Assembly: GCA_002294405.1 (NCBI GenBank)
Contig: DBFP01000024.1
Location: forward strand, 1 to 18,469
Source: Anaerolineales bacterium UBA877
GTDB lineage: Bacteria > Chloroflexota > Anaerolineae > Anaerolineales > Villigracilaceae
DNA: 18,469 bases
Direction: 5' to 3'
Below the pieces are notes generated by a model, which was not told the DNA's origin, searched no databases, and saw only the letters and a list, made by a program, of their open reading frames with translations. Shown here piece after piece: positions 1 to 8,649 of the stretch. The position numbers and the translations under genes are program-made. Positions within the stretch are counted from its first letter, which is position 1, and each line of letters begins with the position of its first letter.

Positions 1-97
1 CCTTGGAAAAGGTCAGTTTGTTAATTAGCATAGGTAGATTTCTGCTTTGCGACATATTCAGAGTGGCCGGCTATTGGTTGTCTATTTACTTCCGCTC

Positions 98-172
98 TCA
101 AGATGCCGAAGATGAGAACATCCAGTCCTTTTCCTGGATCGGGTGTAATACAAGACAAGCGCCTTTGATCAT
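98..172 (-). CDS. Possible 24-codon small ORF downstream of CPBP protease
   Basis: An ATG on the minus strand at 172 is preceded by a perfect GGAGG (plus-strand cctcc at 179-183) six bases upstream, and it opens a 24-codon frame ending in TGA at 98-100. The peptide starts MIKGACLVLHPIQ and carries one Cys, with no recognisable domain. It begins 35 bases after the CPBP protease stop, in the same direction, so it could be the last gene of the operon. It could equally be the frameshifted beginning of a longer gene, because another minus frame stays open from about 130 to a stop at 21. The ribosome binding site is the only strong argument for translation. Confidence 0.3.
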   Translation of the reverse strand: MIKGACLVLHPIQEKDWMFSSSAS

Positions 173-207
173 TTTGCACCTCCGATTTTTTGCCAATTAT
201 CAACTGC

Positions 208-1098
208 CTATTTTCCTTTCGCCAACCACACCGAGCCTTCATAAAGAACAACAACCATCGCAACCGCTGCCAGCAACCCGCCGGTAAGCCAGAGGGCAAG
301 GGTATTGCCGGTTTGGTAGGCAAGTTGAGTAGGTAGAAAGTGACCAGTCAGGATGATCGAACCGTGGAACAGGATCGTCATCAGAACGCTCTGGTTGGTA
401 TGTTTCATTATCCACACCATCAGGATGGAAATGGAGACAATGGTCATCAGGAACCACAAGAAAGGCATGCCGTAGTGGTCGCTTCCTACGGTGAAGAAAC
501 TGGGTAAGTGCCAGAGAGACCAGATGGCACCTATGACCAGACCCGTGACCAGGGCGCTGAATTTCTCCTGCAAGCGTGGGATGGCGAATGCCCGCCAGCC
601 TGCCTCTTCGAAAATAGGAACAATGAAACTGACAGCAACCAGGATGGCGAATATCTGCCAGGTATTATTTGGGTTCAGTCCAAGACGGACGGCATTGTCC
701 TGTATATTCGCGAAGCCGGCTTCCCACATCATCGCGACCGTCCATTTGTCTCCTGCCGCCAGATCGGATATCGCAAAAGCAACCAGCGTGACCAGAGGGT
801 AAATCAACAGCGAGACGAATACCCAATGCCCGCCGACGCGCCAACGGAAGAGGCGTCCCGCCCACTCTTTCAAGCCCTCCCGGCCGCGGGTCACAGCCGT
901 GACAATGACAGCCGCGACCAATGGCGTCCCCAAAAAGTAAAGTACATTCAGGATCGCAGGAGGCGGCTCGGAAATCAAACCCAATGAATAAGCGGCGCCT
1001 GCGATACCCTTCGGCCACATCAGGGTAAATACCAGGGTAAAGAAAACCCACAGATCGTGCTTTTTGATCCAATCGAGAATTGGGCTGTTCATAGTCAT
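208..1098 (-). CDS. CPBP family intramembrane metalloprotease (CAAX-type)
   Basis: Predicted polytopic membrane protein of 296 residues with the three motifs of the CPBP (Abi/CAAX protease) family: EExxxR at about 164-169 (FEEAGWRAF), a His in WHLPSFF at about 197, and a third His in LFHGS at about 245. These Glu and His residues are the expected metal and catalytic ligands, so the enzyme should be active. Family members cleave prenylated proteins in eukaryotes; in bacteria they are often linked to bacteriocin maturation or self-immunity, and the substrate here is unknown. Two ATGs compete: 1098, and 1092 two codons later. An AAAGGG lies only 2 bases from the first but about 8 from the second, so 1092 may be the true start. 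It follows the SpoIIM-like gene by about 20 bases, in an operon with an ABC exporter. Confidence 0.9.
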   Translation of the reverse strand: MTMNSPILDWIKKHDLWVFFTLVFTLMWPKGIAGAAYSLGLISEPPPAILNVLYFLGTPLVAAVIVTAVTRGREGLKEWAGRLFRWRVGGHWVFVSLLIYPLVTLVAFAISDLAAGDKWTVAMMWEAGFANIQDNAVRLGLNPNNTWQIFAILVAVSFIVPIFEEAGWRAFAIPRLQEKFSALVTGLVIGAIWSLWHLPSFFTVGSDHYGMPFLWFLMTIVSISILMVWIMKHTNQSVLMTILFHGSIILTGHFLPTQLAYQTGNTLALWLTGGLLAAVAMVVVLYEGSVWLAKGK

Positions 1099-1119
1099 AA
1101 CCCTTTTGAGAAGTAGCCT

Positions 1120-1740
1120 TTATAGCATGTTGAACGACATCAAGGTCTCTCGATACGCTCCGAAAATTACCAACAGTATCCCAATTACCAGGCAAATGAT
1201 TTCTGGCTTTGCAAGCCGGACATCGCCCAGCTTCATCACTTTTATTGGCGCGAATTGCCAAAACCTATTGTATTGATAGATACCAAACCTTACTGAAGAA
1301 GCAACGATGAAGAAATATCCCAGCATTTCGATATTGCCAATGCTGAGCGCCAGCGCCATCCCATCACGGACGTTGTATTGCGTCATGTCAGAGGAGACGA
1401 AAGAATTCGTACCTGTGATGAGTCCAGTGAATATCGCAGCGAAGAGTGGATACAAATATCCCAGGGAGATCCCTTTGAATTGAATGAAATTCATTATTAT
1501 CCCGAAGCCTGAGACCAGTCCCAGATTGAAAAGCAGGGTGAGTGCCAACTGTCCCCAAAAAGTTTGCGCTTCCCCCACCACCTGGCCGGATGTGGTCACA
1601 GGACTTCCTCGCAAGAAACCAACGGGAAGCCAGTAATAACTGATCAGAAAAACCGCGTTATACAACAGGGTATAAAATCCAAAGATCCAGAGAATGCGGC
1701 TATAAACGCTTCCTGATATCTTGACTTGAGGTGTGTTCAT
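1120..1740 (-). CDS. Five-helix membrane protein, SpoIIM (DUF95)-like
   Basis: The frame is open from 1797, but the start at 1740 (MNTPQVKISG) is chosen because AAAAGGAGA sits just upstream of it; upstream residues would be untranslated leader. The 206-residue product has about five hydrophobic segments (roughly 14-40, 64-87, 92-112, 128-152, 178-196). The pattern of a Gly-rich helix, then FTGLITGTNSF, then a helix starting near NIEMLGYFF, resembles the SpoIIM/DUF95 family. That family often sits beside ABC-2 transporters and YIP1 or RDD membrane proteins. The family call is by pattern only and is moderate. The gene lies between the ABC permease (78 bases upstream) and the CPBP protease (about 21 bases downstream) and is probably co-transcribed with both. 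Confidence 0.8.
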   Translation of the reverse strand: MNTPQVKISGSVYSRILWIFGFYTLLYNAVFLISYYWLPVGFLRGSPVTTSGQVVGEAQTFWGQLALTLLFNLGLVSGFGIIMNFIQFKGISLGYLYPLFAAIFTGLITGTNSFVSSDMTQYNVRDGMALALSIGNIEMLGYFFIVASSVRFGIYQYNRFWQFAPIKVMKLGDVRLAKPEIICLVIGILLVIFGAYRETLMSFNML

Positions 1741-1766
1741 GTTTTTTCTCCTTTTATATTGATTGA

Positions 1767-1801
1767 TTTGATATTCAAACTCGATTGCATATGGCATATG
1801 C
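1767..1801. promoter_or_regulatory. Two short inverted repeats in the longest gap of the minus operon
   Basis: The 78-base gap between the ABC permease and the SpoIIM-like gene holds TTTGA-TAT-TCAAA (1767-1779) and GCATATG-G-CATATGC (1787-1801). Both are dyads of operator size just upstream of the ribosome binding site of the downstream gene. They could mark an internal promoter or operator. I see no convincing -35/-10 pair, so this is tentative. Confidence 0.25.
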
Positions 1802-1818
1802 CGTGTACCCGTTCCGCA

Positions 1819-2916
1819 CTACATGCGATCTTCCCGCTTTACAGCCCAGACAACCATGGAAAAAGCGATCGCTGTACACACCGCCAGAACAGTCATGCCG
1901 CTCCATGCCGAGTCGAATGTGGCATTTCCCGCCATCGATTGGTTCAGGAGATCGACCAGGTAATAGCTGGGGACCAGGCGGACGATCATCTCAAAAGGCT
2001 CAGGCAAAGGCATTACTGTCGCCCAGGTGGGCAGAAGCAGGACGATCAGGAGAATACTTGACCAGGTGTTGACCTGAGCGATCGTTTTGAAAAACCCACC
2101 CATCGCCAATCCCACCAGGATCGAAAAGAGCGATCCAAGGAGAAGGGCCATCAGCGTAACCGGCCAGTTCCCGGTCCAGCCTTTATTGAGGATCATCATC
2201 GAGCCAACGACAACCAAGCAGACCACCATCCCCACCAGTGCCTTCCCGGCGACCACCTCCACCGGTCCTGCAGGAGAAACCAACAGGAATTTCAGAGTTT
2301 GCTTTTCTTTCTCTTCGACCAACAGGCTGGGAACTACAAAGACGCCTATGCCGACGATCGAAAGGATCAGCAGCATCACTGACATCAAATTACCGATATT
2401 TATACCGCTGCCGAACAAACCCGGTTTCTCACCGGCAGTATCAATCACCTTGATTTGAGCAGGCAGGGAATCATGACCGGCCAACATCCACAGTTTCTGG
2501 TCGATCAGCGTTTGAAATGCCTGGATTCCCCCACCACCGCTCCGGCTGTTGACATACACAGTTAACGATGGTTTTTGATCGCCGGCAATAGCTTCGTCAA
2601 ATCCGGCCGGGATAACCAGGCCACCAGAAGCTTGCTTCTTCACCAAATCGATCACCTGTTGCTCAGTTTCCAGCTCATATAGAGCCACCCCGGACATGAT
2701 GCGCAGTTTGGCCACCAGGCGCGAATTGGCTTCGTCATGTACGGCAATTTTCATAGTACCCCCAGCGCTCATATCAGAAAATACCAGGCGGAAGATGAGC
2801 CATAGGAAAATGGGCATCAACAGGCTCAGGAACAAGAGTTGGTTCTTTACCAAATCCACCAGATCTTTCCTTGCGATCATCCAAATGATGTGTAGATTTG
2901 CAAATCGCTTGTTCAT
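1819..2916 (-). CDS. ABC-2 type transporter permease (exporter)
   Basis: The 365-residue product has the ABC-2/NatB-like layout: one N-terminal helix (about 27-46), an extracytoplasmic domain of about 130 residues, then five or so helices packed between about 175 and 360. The cytoplasmic stretch LLVEEKEKQTLKFLLVSP near 205-222 is the typical coupling-helix region of this family, where the ATPase docks. The start at 2916 has AGGAGG eight bases upstream. Its ATG overlaps the ATPase stop codon as ATGA, indicating translational coupling and a two-protein exporter. The last residues form a charged cytoplasmic tail. The substrate cannot be read from sequence; Na+, drug, peptide and lipid exporters all share this fold. 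Confidence 0.92.
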   Translation of the reverse strand: MNKRFANLHIIWMIARKDLVDLVKNQLLFLSLLMPIFLWLIFRLVFSDMSAGGTMKIAVHDEANSRLVAKLRIMSGVALYELETEQQVIDLVKKQASGGLVIPAGFDEAIAGDQKPSLTVYVNSRSGGGGIQAFQTLIDQKLWMLAGHDSLPAQIKVIDTAGEKPGLFGSGINIGNLMSVMLLILSIVGIGVFVVPSLLVEEKEKQTLKFLLVSPAGPVEVVAGKALVGMVVCLVVVGSMMILNKGWTGNWPVTLMALLLGSLFSILVGLAMGGFFKTIAQVNTWSSILLIVLLLPTWATVMPLPEPFEMIVRLVPSYYLVDLLNQSMAGNATFDSAWSGMTVLAVCTAIAFSMVVWAVKREDRM

Positions 2917-3761
2917 TCTGCTAACCTCCTTCCGGTAAGCTGAACAAATACTTCTTCCAGGCTGGCCTCGGCAGAATGCGCGGTCAGGATCCGACCCGAC
3001 GCAGCCAACTCGCCCAGACGCTCCCCGTTTTTCGTTTCATCGAACTGGATATAGATATGCGCGCCGTCCATCAGGGTCAGGTTGATGCCCCGCTTCCCAT
3101 AGGAGGCTTTTAGACGGTCAGGGGTATCCAGTGCCACGATGTGACCCTGATTGAAAAAGGCGACCCTCCGGCAGAGATGTTCCGCCTCTTCCATGTAGTG
3201 AGTGGTCAAAAAGACCGTCATGCCCTGGTCAACCAGACTGGAGATCATCAGGCGGATTTCCCGAGCGGCGATCGGATCCAGGCCGCGGGTCGGCTCATCC
3301 AGGAACAGGACGCGTGGTTTATGCAGCAGTGCCCGGGCGATCACGATGCGTTGGCGCATACCATTGGAATACTTTTGCACCCGGTCATTTGCCCGCTCGC
3401 ACATGCCAACCTGTTCCAGCACCTCTCCGACACGTTTCGAATCCACACCGTACAGGCTGGCGGAAAAAGCCAGGTTCTCCCACCCGCTTAAGCGTTCGTA
3501 TAAGTTCTGTTCCTCGAAGACCACCCCGATGCAGGGTTTCAGCTGCTGCCTCTGACGGACGATATCGTAACCGGATACCCTTGCCCGGCCCCTGGTTGGA
3601 TGGATCTGCCCGGTTAGCATCCGGATAATGGTGGTTTTCCCGGCGCCGTTTGGCCCTAAAAATCCGAAGATTTCACCCTCTTGAACGGTAAACGACAGCT
3701 CGTCGACAACCGGCCTGCCGTTGAACCTTCGTGATAATCCTTCCACTTCAATTGTGTTCAT
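2913..3761 (-). CDS. ABC transporter ATP-binding protein
   Basis: The 282-residue ATPase has all nucleotide-binding motifs: Walker A GPNGAGKT at 37-44, a Q-loop region near 80-86, a degenerate signature YSNGMRQR at 131-138, Walker B VLFLDEPT at 151-158, and the H-loop His in LTTHYMEEAEHL near 188. The YSNGM form of the signature is common in ABC-2 export ATPases such as the NatA and DrrA types. A C-terminal extension of about 70 residues is typical of that group. The start at 3761 has AAGGAGA close upstream. It overlaps the permease gene by four bases and follows the YIP1 gene by 12 bases, so all three are very likely co-transcribed. It energises export through the downstream permease. Confidence 0.95.
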   Translation of the reverse strand: MNTIEVEGLSRRFNGRPVVDELSFTVQEGEIFGFLGPNGAGKTTIIRMLTGQIHPTRGRARVSGYDIVRQRQQLKPCIGVVFEEQNLYERLSGWENLAFSASLYGVDSKRVGEVLEQVGMCERANDRVQKYSNGMRQRIVIARALLHKPRVLFLDEPTRGLDPIAAREIRLMISSLVDQGMTVFLTTHYMEEAEHLCRRVAFFNQGHIVALDTPDRLKASYGKRGINLTLMDGAHIYIQFDETKNGERLGELAASGRILTAHSAEASLEEVFVQLTGRRLAE

Positions 3762-3773
3762 TTTTTCTCCTTA

Positions 3774-4463
3774 TCAACGAACAAAAGTCGCCATGATGCC
3801 ATACGCCCAGAGTAGGTGGCCGAACAGTGAGATCAGCGCCGCTGCCCACCAGGGAATGCCCTGCACGCGCCGGAGCGCGACTGCTCCCAGAACGACGGTC
3901 AACAGGTCGCACGCAATGGTATAGATTCCGATGGTATAGAAATTCCAGATCGCAGCCACAACATGTCCAAACTCGCCATTCATCGCCGCCGCCCACCAGT
4001 AAGGATGTCCACTGATCAGGTTGGCTGGCACGGTGAACAACAGTTCACTCCCTGAGGCGATCAGAATGGCCGGTGCGCTGGCAAGGGTCAGCGCATTCAC
4101 GGTCCCCTCGAACGTGCCGCGGCCGCGCCACAATTTACTCAGGATGTGTGCCAGCCCCGGGACGGCAGCCAGCGTCAATAGGCTGAGGAAGGGGAAGATC
4201 GTGAACCAGATCGTCACCCACTGCTCCTGTCCCACTGGCAGGCGGCCATAGAAGCCCACATAGGTTGGGTCGGGAAGTTCGCGGCGCGTGCCCAGCCAGT
4301 CGCCGCCGGAGAGGACGGTTAGCAAAAAATTCAGGTAGGCGAGGCACAAGGTAAAGATGATCAGCATGACTGCCGGGCGGATGGAAGGCTGGCGTCCCAG
4401 TTCTTCAAACGTCGCCCGCGGTCGGGCGATCACACCCCAGACATATCCAAAGAATTGCTTCAT
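3774..4463 (-). CDS. YIP1 family membrane protein
   Basis: The 229-residue protein begins MKQFFGYVWGVIARPRATFE, the usual opening of bacterial YIP1-domain proteins (a short amphipathic start, then P-x-x-TF before the first helix). Five hydrophobic segments follow at about 29-51, 82-106, 122-145, 168-190 and 205-226. An AAAGGAG lies seven bases upstream of the ATG at 4463. Bacterial YIP1 proteins are poorly understood; they are frequently found next to ABC-2 exporters, as here, and may shape the membrane or assist the transporter. The ABC ATPase starts 12 bases after its stop. Family assignment is fairly sure; function is not. Confidence 0.82.
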   Translation of the reverse strand: MKQFFGYVWGVIARPRATFEELGRQPSIRPAVMLIIFTLCLAYLNFLLTVLSGGDWLGTRRELPDPTYVGFYGRLPVGQEQWVTIWFTIFPFLSLLTLAAVPGLAHILSKLWRGRGTFEGTVNALTLASAPAILIASGSELLFTVPANLISGHPYWWAAAMNGEFGHVVAAIWNFYTIGIYTIACDLLTVVLGAVALRRVQGIPWWAAALISLFGHLLWAYGIMATFVR

Positions 4464-4479
4464 CGGGAACTCCTTTCTC

Positions 4480-4710
4480 TTACAAAGCCATCTTTACCTG
4501 GCGGTCGTAGCGCGCATTGACCAGGTTACAACCGCGGTTGCCCGGCGCGTTGCAGACGCATCGCTTGGTTATGTCGCCTTTGGTGGCGGCATTGCAACCC
4601 ACGCACTGCATCCCAGCGAAAGTCCACCACTTGCCCTGATATTTCCAGCGAATTTCGGCGCAAAGTTGGAAAGCCGCGTCTTTGGGAATGTCGGTTGTTA
4701 TTTTATTCAT
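4480..4710 (-). CDS. Small Cys-rich protein, putative metal-binding
   Basis: The chosen start is the ATG at 4710, preceded by AAAGGAAA, giving 76 residues. Six cysteines occur at 17, 36, 39, 51, 53 and 61, including CVGC (36-39) and CVC (51-53), separated by a basic, Gly-rich stretch. The spacing suggests a compact zinc- or iron-binding knuckle, or several disulfides. There is no signal peptide or membrane segment, so a cytoplasmic metal site is more likely than disulfides. Its start overlaps the end of the upstream small gene by eight bases and it sits 16 bases before the YIP1 gene. I do not recognise a named family. Confidence 0.72.
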   Translation of the reverse strand: MNKITTDIPKDAAFQLCAEIRWKYQGKWWTFAGMQCVGCNAATKGDITKRCVCNAPGNRGCNLVNARYDRQVKMAL

Positions 4711-4960
4711 CTTGAATTTCCTTTTCAGAATCTTCGGGAGCAACTTGCTCCACGGATAGCAGAGTCAGGTTCAGGTCACGGATGCGGGCCAGTAGTCCAT
4801 GTAGAGCCGCCTGATCCACAATCGGTCCAGAGAGGATCGTTTCCCCCGTTTCGGTGTGGGTCACGGTCAGACCAGTGAGCCAATCCCATTGGGGGTCAAG
4901 GAAGCCTCTGACGCGAATGACATAATGATTAAACCGATAGGAAGACAGTTCATTTTTCAT
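4703..4960 (-). CDS. Small conserved hypothetical protein, Chloroflexota type
   Basis: The product is 85-87 residues, starting at ATG 4960 (MKNELSSYR) or two codons earlier at 4966; no clear ribosome binding site separates them. The body has the pattern RVRGFLDPQWDWLTGLTV, then GETILSGPIVDQAALHGLL, ending in a segment rich in Leu and Val. I recall small proteins of this pattern as common in Anaerolineae, often near LuxR/MalT-type regulators, but they have no assigned function. It looks like a compact alpha/beta cytoplasmic protein ending in an acidic tail. It is the first gene after the terminator of the LuxR regulator and overlaps the Cys-rich gene by eight bases, so the two are translationally coupled. 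Confidence 0.78.
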   Translation of the reverse strand: MKNELSSYRFNHYVIRVRGFLDPQWDWLTGLTVTHTETGETILSGPIVDQAALHGLLARIRDLNLTLLSVEQVAPEDSEKEIQDE

Positions 4961-5033
4961 GCACACAGTCTATTCGTAAACCATTGTTGATGTCATGCAT
5001 CCAAAGACGTATTCTGAGGTTTATCTTTAATGC

Positions 5034-5070
5034 AAAAAGCCAGCTCACAGATTGGTTCTGCTGGCTGGCT
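5034..5070 (-). terminator. Rho-independent terminator of the LuxR regulator gene
   Basis: On the minus strand AGCCAGC (5066-5060) pairs with GCTGGCT (5044-5038) around a 15-base loop and runs straight into TTTTT (5038-5034). It lies about 20 bases after the regulator stop and before the first small gene of the next unit. It therefore separates the regulator transcript from the downstream operon, at least in part. Confidence 0.65.
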
Positions 5071-5091
5071 GTTTATAAAGAAATGTTCTGT

Positions 5092-7824
5092 TTACAGAAA
5101 GTCCAACTCGCGCGCCCGCGCCACACACTGTGTGCGGCTTTGGACTTCCAGTTTTCCGAAAATGTTATTGAGATGCTTCTTGACAGTCCCTGTGGCGATG
5201 AACAGTGCTGCCGCGATTTGTTGGTTGGAATTGCCCTCGGCGACGAGGCGCAGAATCTGCAATTCGCGTTCGCTTAATTGCTCAACCATGCCAGGAGGTG
5301 ATTTTCTACGGGCAGATGTGTCCATGCCTTCTTCCTGCCGCAAAAAAGCATTCAGCAGTTTCCTCACATAGGTTTTGAGTTGTTCCTGGTTCCCGCGCTT
5401 TACGGAGTTTAGCCTGGTTCCGAGTTTCCTCTCATAATTACAAAGCAAAGCACGGACCGGCTCCCCTTCGTCCAGAAATAATCTCATGTACTCTTCCTGC
5501 AAAGCCATCTGGAGGGCATTGAGAAGCAACTCTTCCGCTTTGTCTTTTTCATTCTTCTTTTGGCAGATTATGGCTTGGAGCATACGGGTTTCAATAAGCC
5601 AATGGATACTCCCTGTTGACTCCGCAGATTGTATGATCTGATAGAGCATATCCCAGGCCTCATTGTATTTTCCGAGTGCAATTTGAATCCTGGTGAATTG
5701 GATGGCTTTATGGATGGCAACATATCCGATAGCATCTTCCTTGCCAATATCCTGGTTCCTGGTCCATTCGAGAGCTTTCTCAACATCCCCCATTTCTGCT
5801 TGCATCCTGGTTTTGGAAGCCATATATGAGTCAAGCTGAGAGGATTTCTGCCCTTTCAAAGGTTCAAGATTGAAGTCTCTCAAGACTTTTAAGGCATTTT
5901 TATTGTTCCCCCGGGCGCGCTTTAATTGGGCAAGCACAATATTTCCCACCATCGCAATCAAAAGTATATTGTCTTGTTCCATCAATTTAAAACCGAGATC
6001 GAGCTGGCGCTCCGCCTCTTCCAGGTTGTTCCATTGAAAAAGGATTTCTGCCAAGTCAAAGTGTAACAGACTGTAAGTTGGGATCCTTTCCAATCCTTCT
6101 TGTTCTGCAATTCTCAATCCGTCTTGATAAATCTCATAAGCGCGGTGGAGATGACCTTGGTTTTTTAACAACTGTCCCAGGTTGTGGGTTGCATCTACGG
6201 TTGATACTACGCTCTTTCCTAAGCGTGCATAGGCGACCGCTTGTGTGCAGGCCTGAATTGCCTCCTCAACGCGCCCCAATCCGCGATAGGCATTATATAA
6301 ACCCAGATAGGTGAAGCCCAGAGCGTAATAGTTATCGGTCGGTGCTATCTGCAATGCCTGGTTAGCTAGCTCTACTGCTGTTTCCAGGTTCCCTTGGCGT
6401 AGCTGGATCAAGGATCTAAAGGCAAATATCTCTGCCTGAAGCGATAAAAACGATGAGGAGTTTTCTCCGAATTGTTTACCTTTGGACAGGGCCTCCTGAG
6501 CGTTTCGAACATAGCCCTCAGCTTCATCTCGCAAGCCCCCCAACCACTTTTCCCAGGCATAGATCAGGTTTAACCTCGGGTAAGTTCGTATCACATCATC
6601 GGGAAATTTAGCAAGCGACTCTGACACCAAGGAAGATGAACGAAATTTAAACACCAGCCACTGATCAGTGATCAATAGTGCGGCCTTGTCAAAATCATTT
6701 CCTAGCAGGTAATGAATAAGCGCCTCGTCATGCAAATGGTTGTCTTTGAACCAATCAGCTGCCTGTTCATGCAATCCTGGTACTTTTGCTGGATACCTCC
6801 GTGCCAGTTGATCGCGCAGCACATCTGCAAATAGATGGTGATAACGATACCAGCGCCGTTCATCATCGAGTGGGATGAGAAACAAATTGGAATGCTCTAA
6901 ATTTACCAGTATTTCCTGTCCATCGCTGCGATTCGTAAGAACATTGCACAATGGGGCAACCATACGATCTAGGATAGATGTTCTAAGAAGAAAATCCCGC
7001 ACTGCTTCGGGCTGGCGGTTGAGCACCTCTTCAGCCAGGAAATCCACAATATAACGATGGCTGCCCGTAAATGCCGAGATGAAACCCTGAACATCTTTCT
7101 GATCCTGCATGGAAAGTGCCGCCAGTTGCAGGCCGGTGATCCAGCCTTCGGTGTGGGCCTCCAGTGCGGCCACTTGTTCACTGGTCAAAGACAGGCCCAT
7201 GACCCGATTCAGAAAAGAGGCAGCCTCATCCAGACTGAATCGCAGGTCGGCGGCGCGAATCTCAGTCAATTGGCCGTGTGCGCGCAGACGGGGGAGCGGC
7301 AAGGCAGGATCGGCGCGGGTGAGCAGAACCAGGCGCATCAGCGCAGGCAGGTGATCAAGCAGGTAAGTCATGGCGTCATGCACCGGCTGAGAATTAATGA
7401 CGTGATAATCTTCAAGAACCAGTGCAAACGGTGTGGAAAGCGCACTCGCCAGATCGTTGATTAGCGCAGTGAGAATGAATTGAGTTGTGGGAGGCTGCGG
7501 CGACTGCAGGATCGCCAGCGTCGATTCTCCGATTCCCGCCTTGAGGGTACCCAGAGCAGATGTGAGATACATCAAGAACTGGGAGATGTCATTATCTTCG
7601 TTATCAAGAGAAAGCCAGGCAACAGGCATCCCGGATCCGGAGCCAGAGTGCCATTCTGCAAGAAGAGTGGTTTTCCCGGAACCGGCAGGTGCCGAGATCA
7701 ATGTGAGGGGGCCGTTTAGTCCTGCTCGCAACCGCTCCACCAGTCTCGGGCGTGAAACCAGCTCCGGGCGCGGAAGCGGGAAATATAATTTGGTAGTCAG
7801 CAGGGAATTCGGCACGGGGGGCAT
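5092..7824 (-). CDS. LuxR family transcriptional regulator, MalT/LAL type
   Basis: The 910-residue regulator opens with the typical LAL stretch [16 protein letters not shown] and has Walker [10 protein letters not shown] at 45-53. A STAND-type ATPase region follows, with LVLEDYH (Walker B-like) and later [14 protein letters not shown]. The middle third (about 380-830) is helical and TPR-like. The C-terminus (850-910) is a LuxR helix-turn-helix: [20 protein letters not shown], then [20 protein letters not shown]. Such proteins bind a small inducer and ATP, oligomerise and activate transcription. GGAG is directly against the ATG at 7824, while the in-frame GTG three codons later (7815) sits nine bases from it, so GTG may be the real start. 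It is divergent from a truncated paralogue and upstream of the exporter operon, its probable target. Confidence 0.93.
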   Translation of the reverse strand: MPPVPNSLLTTKLYFPLPRPELVSRPRLVERLRAGLNGPLTLISAPAGSGKTTLLAEWHSGSGSGMPVAWLSLDNEDNDISQFLMYLTSALGTLKAGIGESTLAILQSPQPPTTQFILTALINDLASALSTPFALVLEDYHVINSQPVHDAMTYLLDHLPALMRLVLLTRADPALPLPRLRAHGQLTEIRAADLRFSLDEAASFLNRVMGLSLTSEQVAALEAHTEGWITGLQLAALSMQDQKDVQGFISAFTGSHRYIVDFLAEEVLNRQPEAVRDFLLRTSILDRMVAPLCNVLTNRSDGQEILVNLEHSNLFLIPLDDERRWYRYHHLFADVLRDQLARRYPAKVPGLHEQAADWFKDNHLHDEALIHYLLGNDFDKAALLITDQWLVFKFRSSSLVSESLAKFPDDVIRTYPRLNLIYAWEKWLGGLRDEAEGYVRNAQEALSKGKQFGENSSSFLSLQAEIFAFRSLIQLRQGNLETAVELANQALQIAPTDNYYALGFTYLGLYNAYRGLGRVEEAIQACTQAVAYARLGKSVVSTVDATHNLGQLLKNQGHLHRAYEIYQDGLRIAEQEGLERIPTYSLLHFDLAEILFQWNNLEEAERQLDLGFKLMEQDNILLIAMVGNIVLAQLKRARGNNKNALKVLRDFNLEPLKGQKSSQLDSYMASKTRMQAEMGDVEKALEWTRNQDIGKEDAIGYVAIHKAIQFTRIQIALGKYNEAWDMLYQIIQSAESTGSIHWLIETRMLQAIICQKKNEKDKAEELLLNALQMALQEEYMRLFLDEGEPVRALLCNYERKLGTRLNSVKRGNQEQLKTYVRKLLNAFLRQEEGMDTSARRKSPPGMVEQLSERELQILRLVAEGNSNQQIAAALFIATGTVKKHLNNIFGKLEVQSRTQCVARARELDFL

Positions 7825-7887
7825 CTCCGGTGTCTGCTAATCCCCTTAATGATAGCATAGATAGATCAAATTCAATCCTTCTTTGTG

Positions 7888-7930
7888 GGCCCGGTAGGAT
7901 TCGGACCTGCGACCAAACGTATTCAGGCTC
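7888..7930 (-). repeat. tRNA 3'-end-like remnant (T-arm plus acceptor strand)
   Basis: The minus strand reads GCAGG-TCCGAAT-CCTAC, then CGGGCCCA, which matches the T-stem, T-loop and 3' acceptor strand of a bacterial tRNA. The stem has one mismatch. No matching 5' acceptor strand, D-arm or anticodon arm exists in the 80 bases upstream, so this is not a working tRNA gene. A likely origin is an integration scar or a truncated tRNA. It stands between the intact MalT-like gene and its truncated relative. Confidence 0.5.
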
Positions 7931-7961
7931 CATTCCGGTTCGGTTAAAAATATTCCGCTTT

Positions 7962-7994
7962 TTGGATTTTGGGGATGTGCTGTATACTTAATCC
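7962..7994 (+). promoter_or_regulatory. Promoter of the truncated MalT-like gene, leaderless type
   Basis: TATACT at 7983-7988 is preceded by TG and by TTGGAT at 7962-7967 (15-base spacer). The expected transcription start, seven bases after the -10, is 7995, which is the A of the ATG. No ribosome binding site exists upstream of this ATG, so a leaderless message fits. The promoter may have outlived the gene it serves. Confidence 0.4.
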
Positions 7995-8639
7995 ATGCCG
8001 GCTCCAATTTTGGCGACAAAACTGTACGTCCCCCCGCCACGTCCAGGCATTGTCCCGCGCCCGCGCCTTGTCGATCGACTGAACGAGTGCCTGGCGATGG
8101 GCTGCAGGCTGACGCTCATTTCCGCCCCCGCCGGCTTTGGCAAGACCACCCTGGTCAGCGAATGGATTGCCAGCTGCGGAATGCCAGTCGCCTGGCTGTC
8201 GCTGGATGAAGGGGACAACGATCCAGCGCGTTTCATCGCTTACCTGGTAAAAACGTTGCAGACGATACACGCGGGAATTGGCGAGGGGCTGCTGGCTGCA
8301 CTCCAATCCCCGCAACCTCTGCAGATCGAAACCATTTTGACCACCCTGCTCAACGATATTTCCACAATCCCTGATGACTTTCTACTCGTCCTAGATGATT
8401 ACCACTCGATTGATTCCCAGTCTGTGGATCAATCCCTGGCATTCCTCGTCGAGCACCAGCCGCCGCAGATGCATCTTCTCATCGCCACGCGCGAAGACCC
8501 ACATCTCCCCCTGGCTCGCCTGCGCGCCCGAGGCCAACTGACCGAGCTGCGCGCCGCCGATCTGCGCTTCTCCCCCTCTGAAGCCGCCGAATTTCCTCTT
8601 TGGTTGACGCGGCTCATACTGCATGGCATCGTGGGGTAA
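7995..8639 (+). pseudogene. Truncated MalT/LAL-type LuxR regulator (N-terminal remnant)
   Basis: The first ~200 residues are a good LAL N-terminus: ATKLYVPPPRPGIVPRPRLV, Walker A APAGFGKTT at 44-52, LLVLDDYHSIDSQSVDQSL, then [20 protein letters not shown]. They align along their length with the intact regulator on the other strand. After SEAAEF (near base 8594), where relatives continue FLNxVMGL, the frame enters unrelated sequence and stops 14 codons later. The rest of the ATPase module, the TPR region and the HTH, some 700 residues, are absent. The remnant could still make an ATP-binding fragment but cannot bind DNA. It begins a tract of relics, which supports decay rather than a functional short protein. 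Confidence 0.85.
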
Positions 8640-8649
8640 ATTGACCAAG

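Noticed and set aside
665..1261. Minus-strand frame of 198 codons overlapping the CPBP protease
   Set aside because: Out-of-frame shadow; the CPBP frame has all family motifs and the overlapping frame has none.
7888..7960. Complete tRNA gene on the minus strand
   Set aside because: Only the T-arm and 3' acceptor strand are recognisable; no 5' acceptor partner, D-arm or anticodon stem could be fitted.
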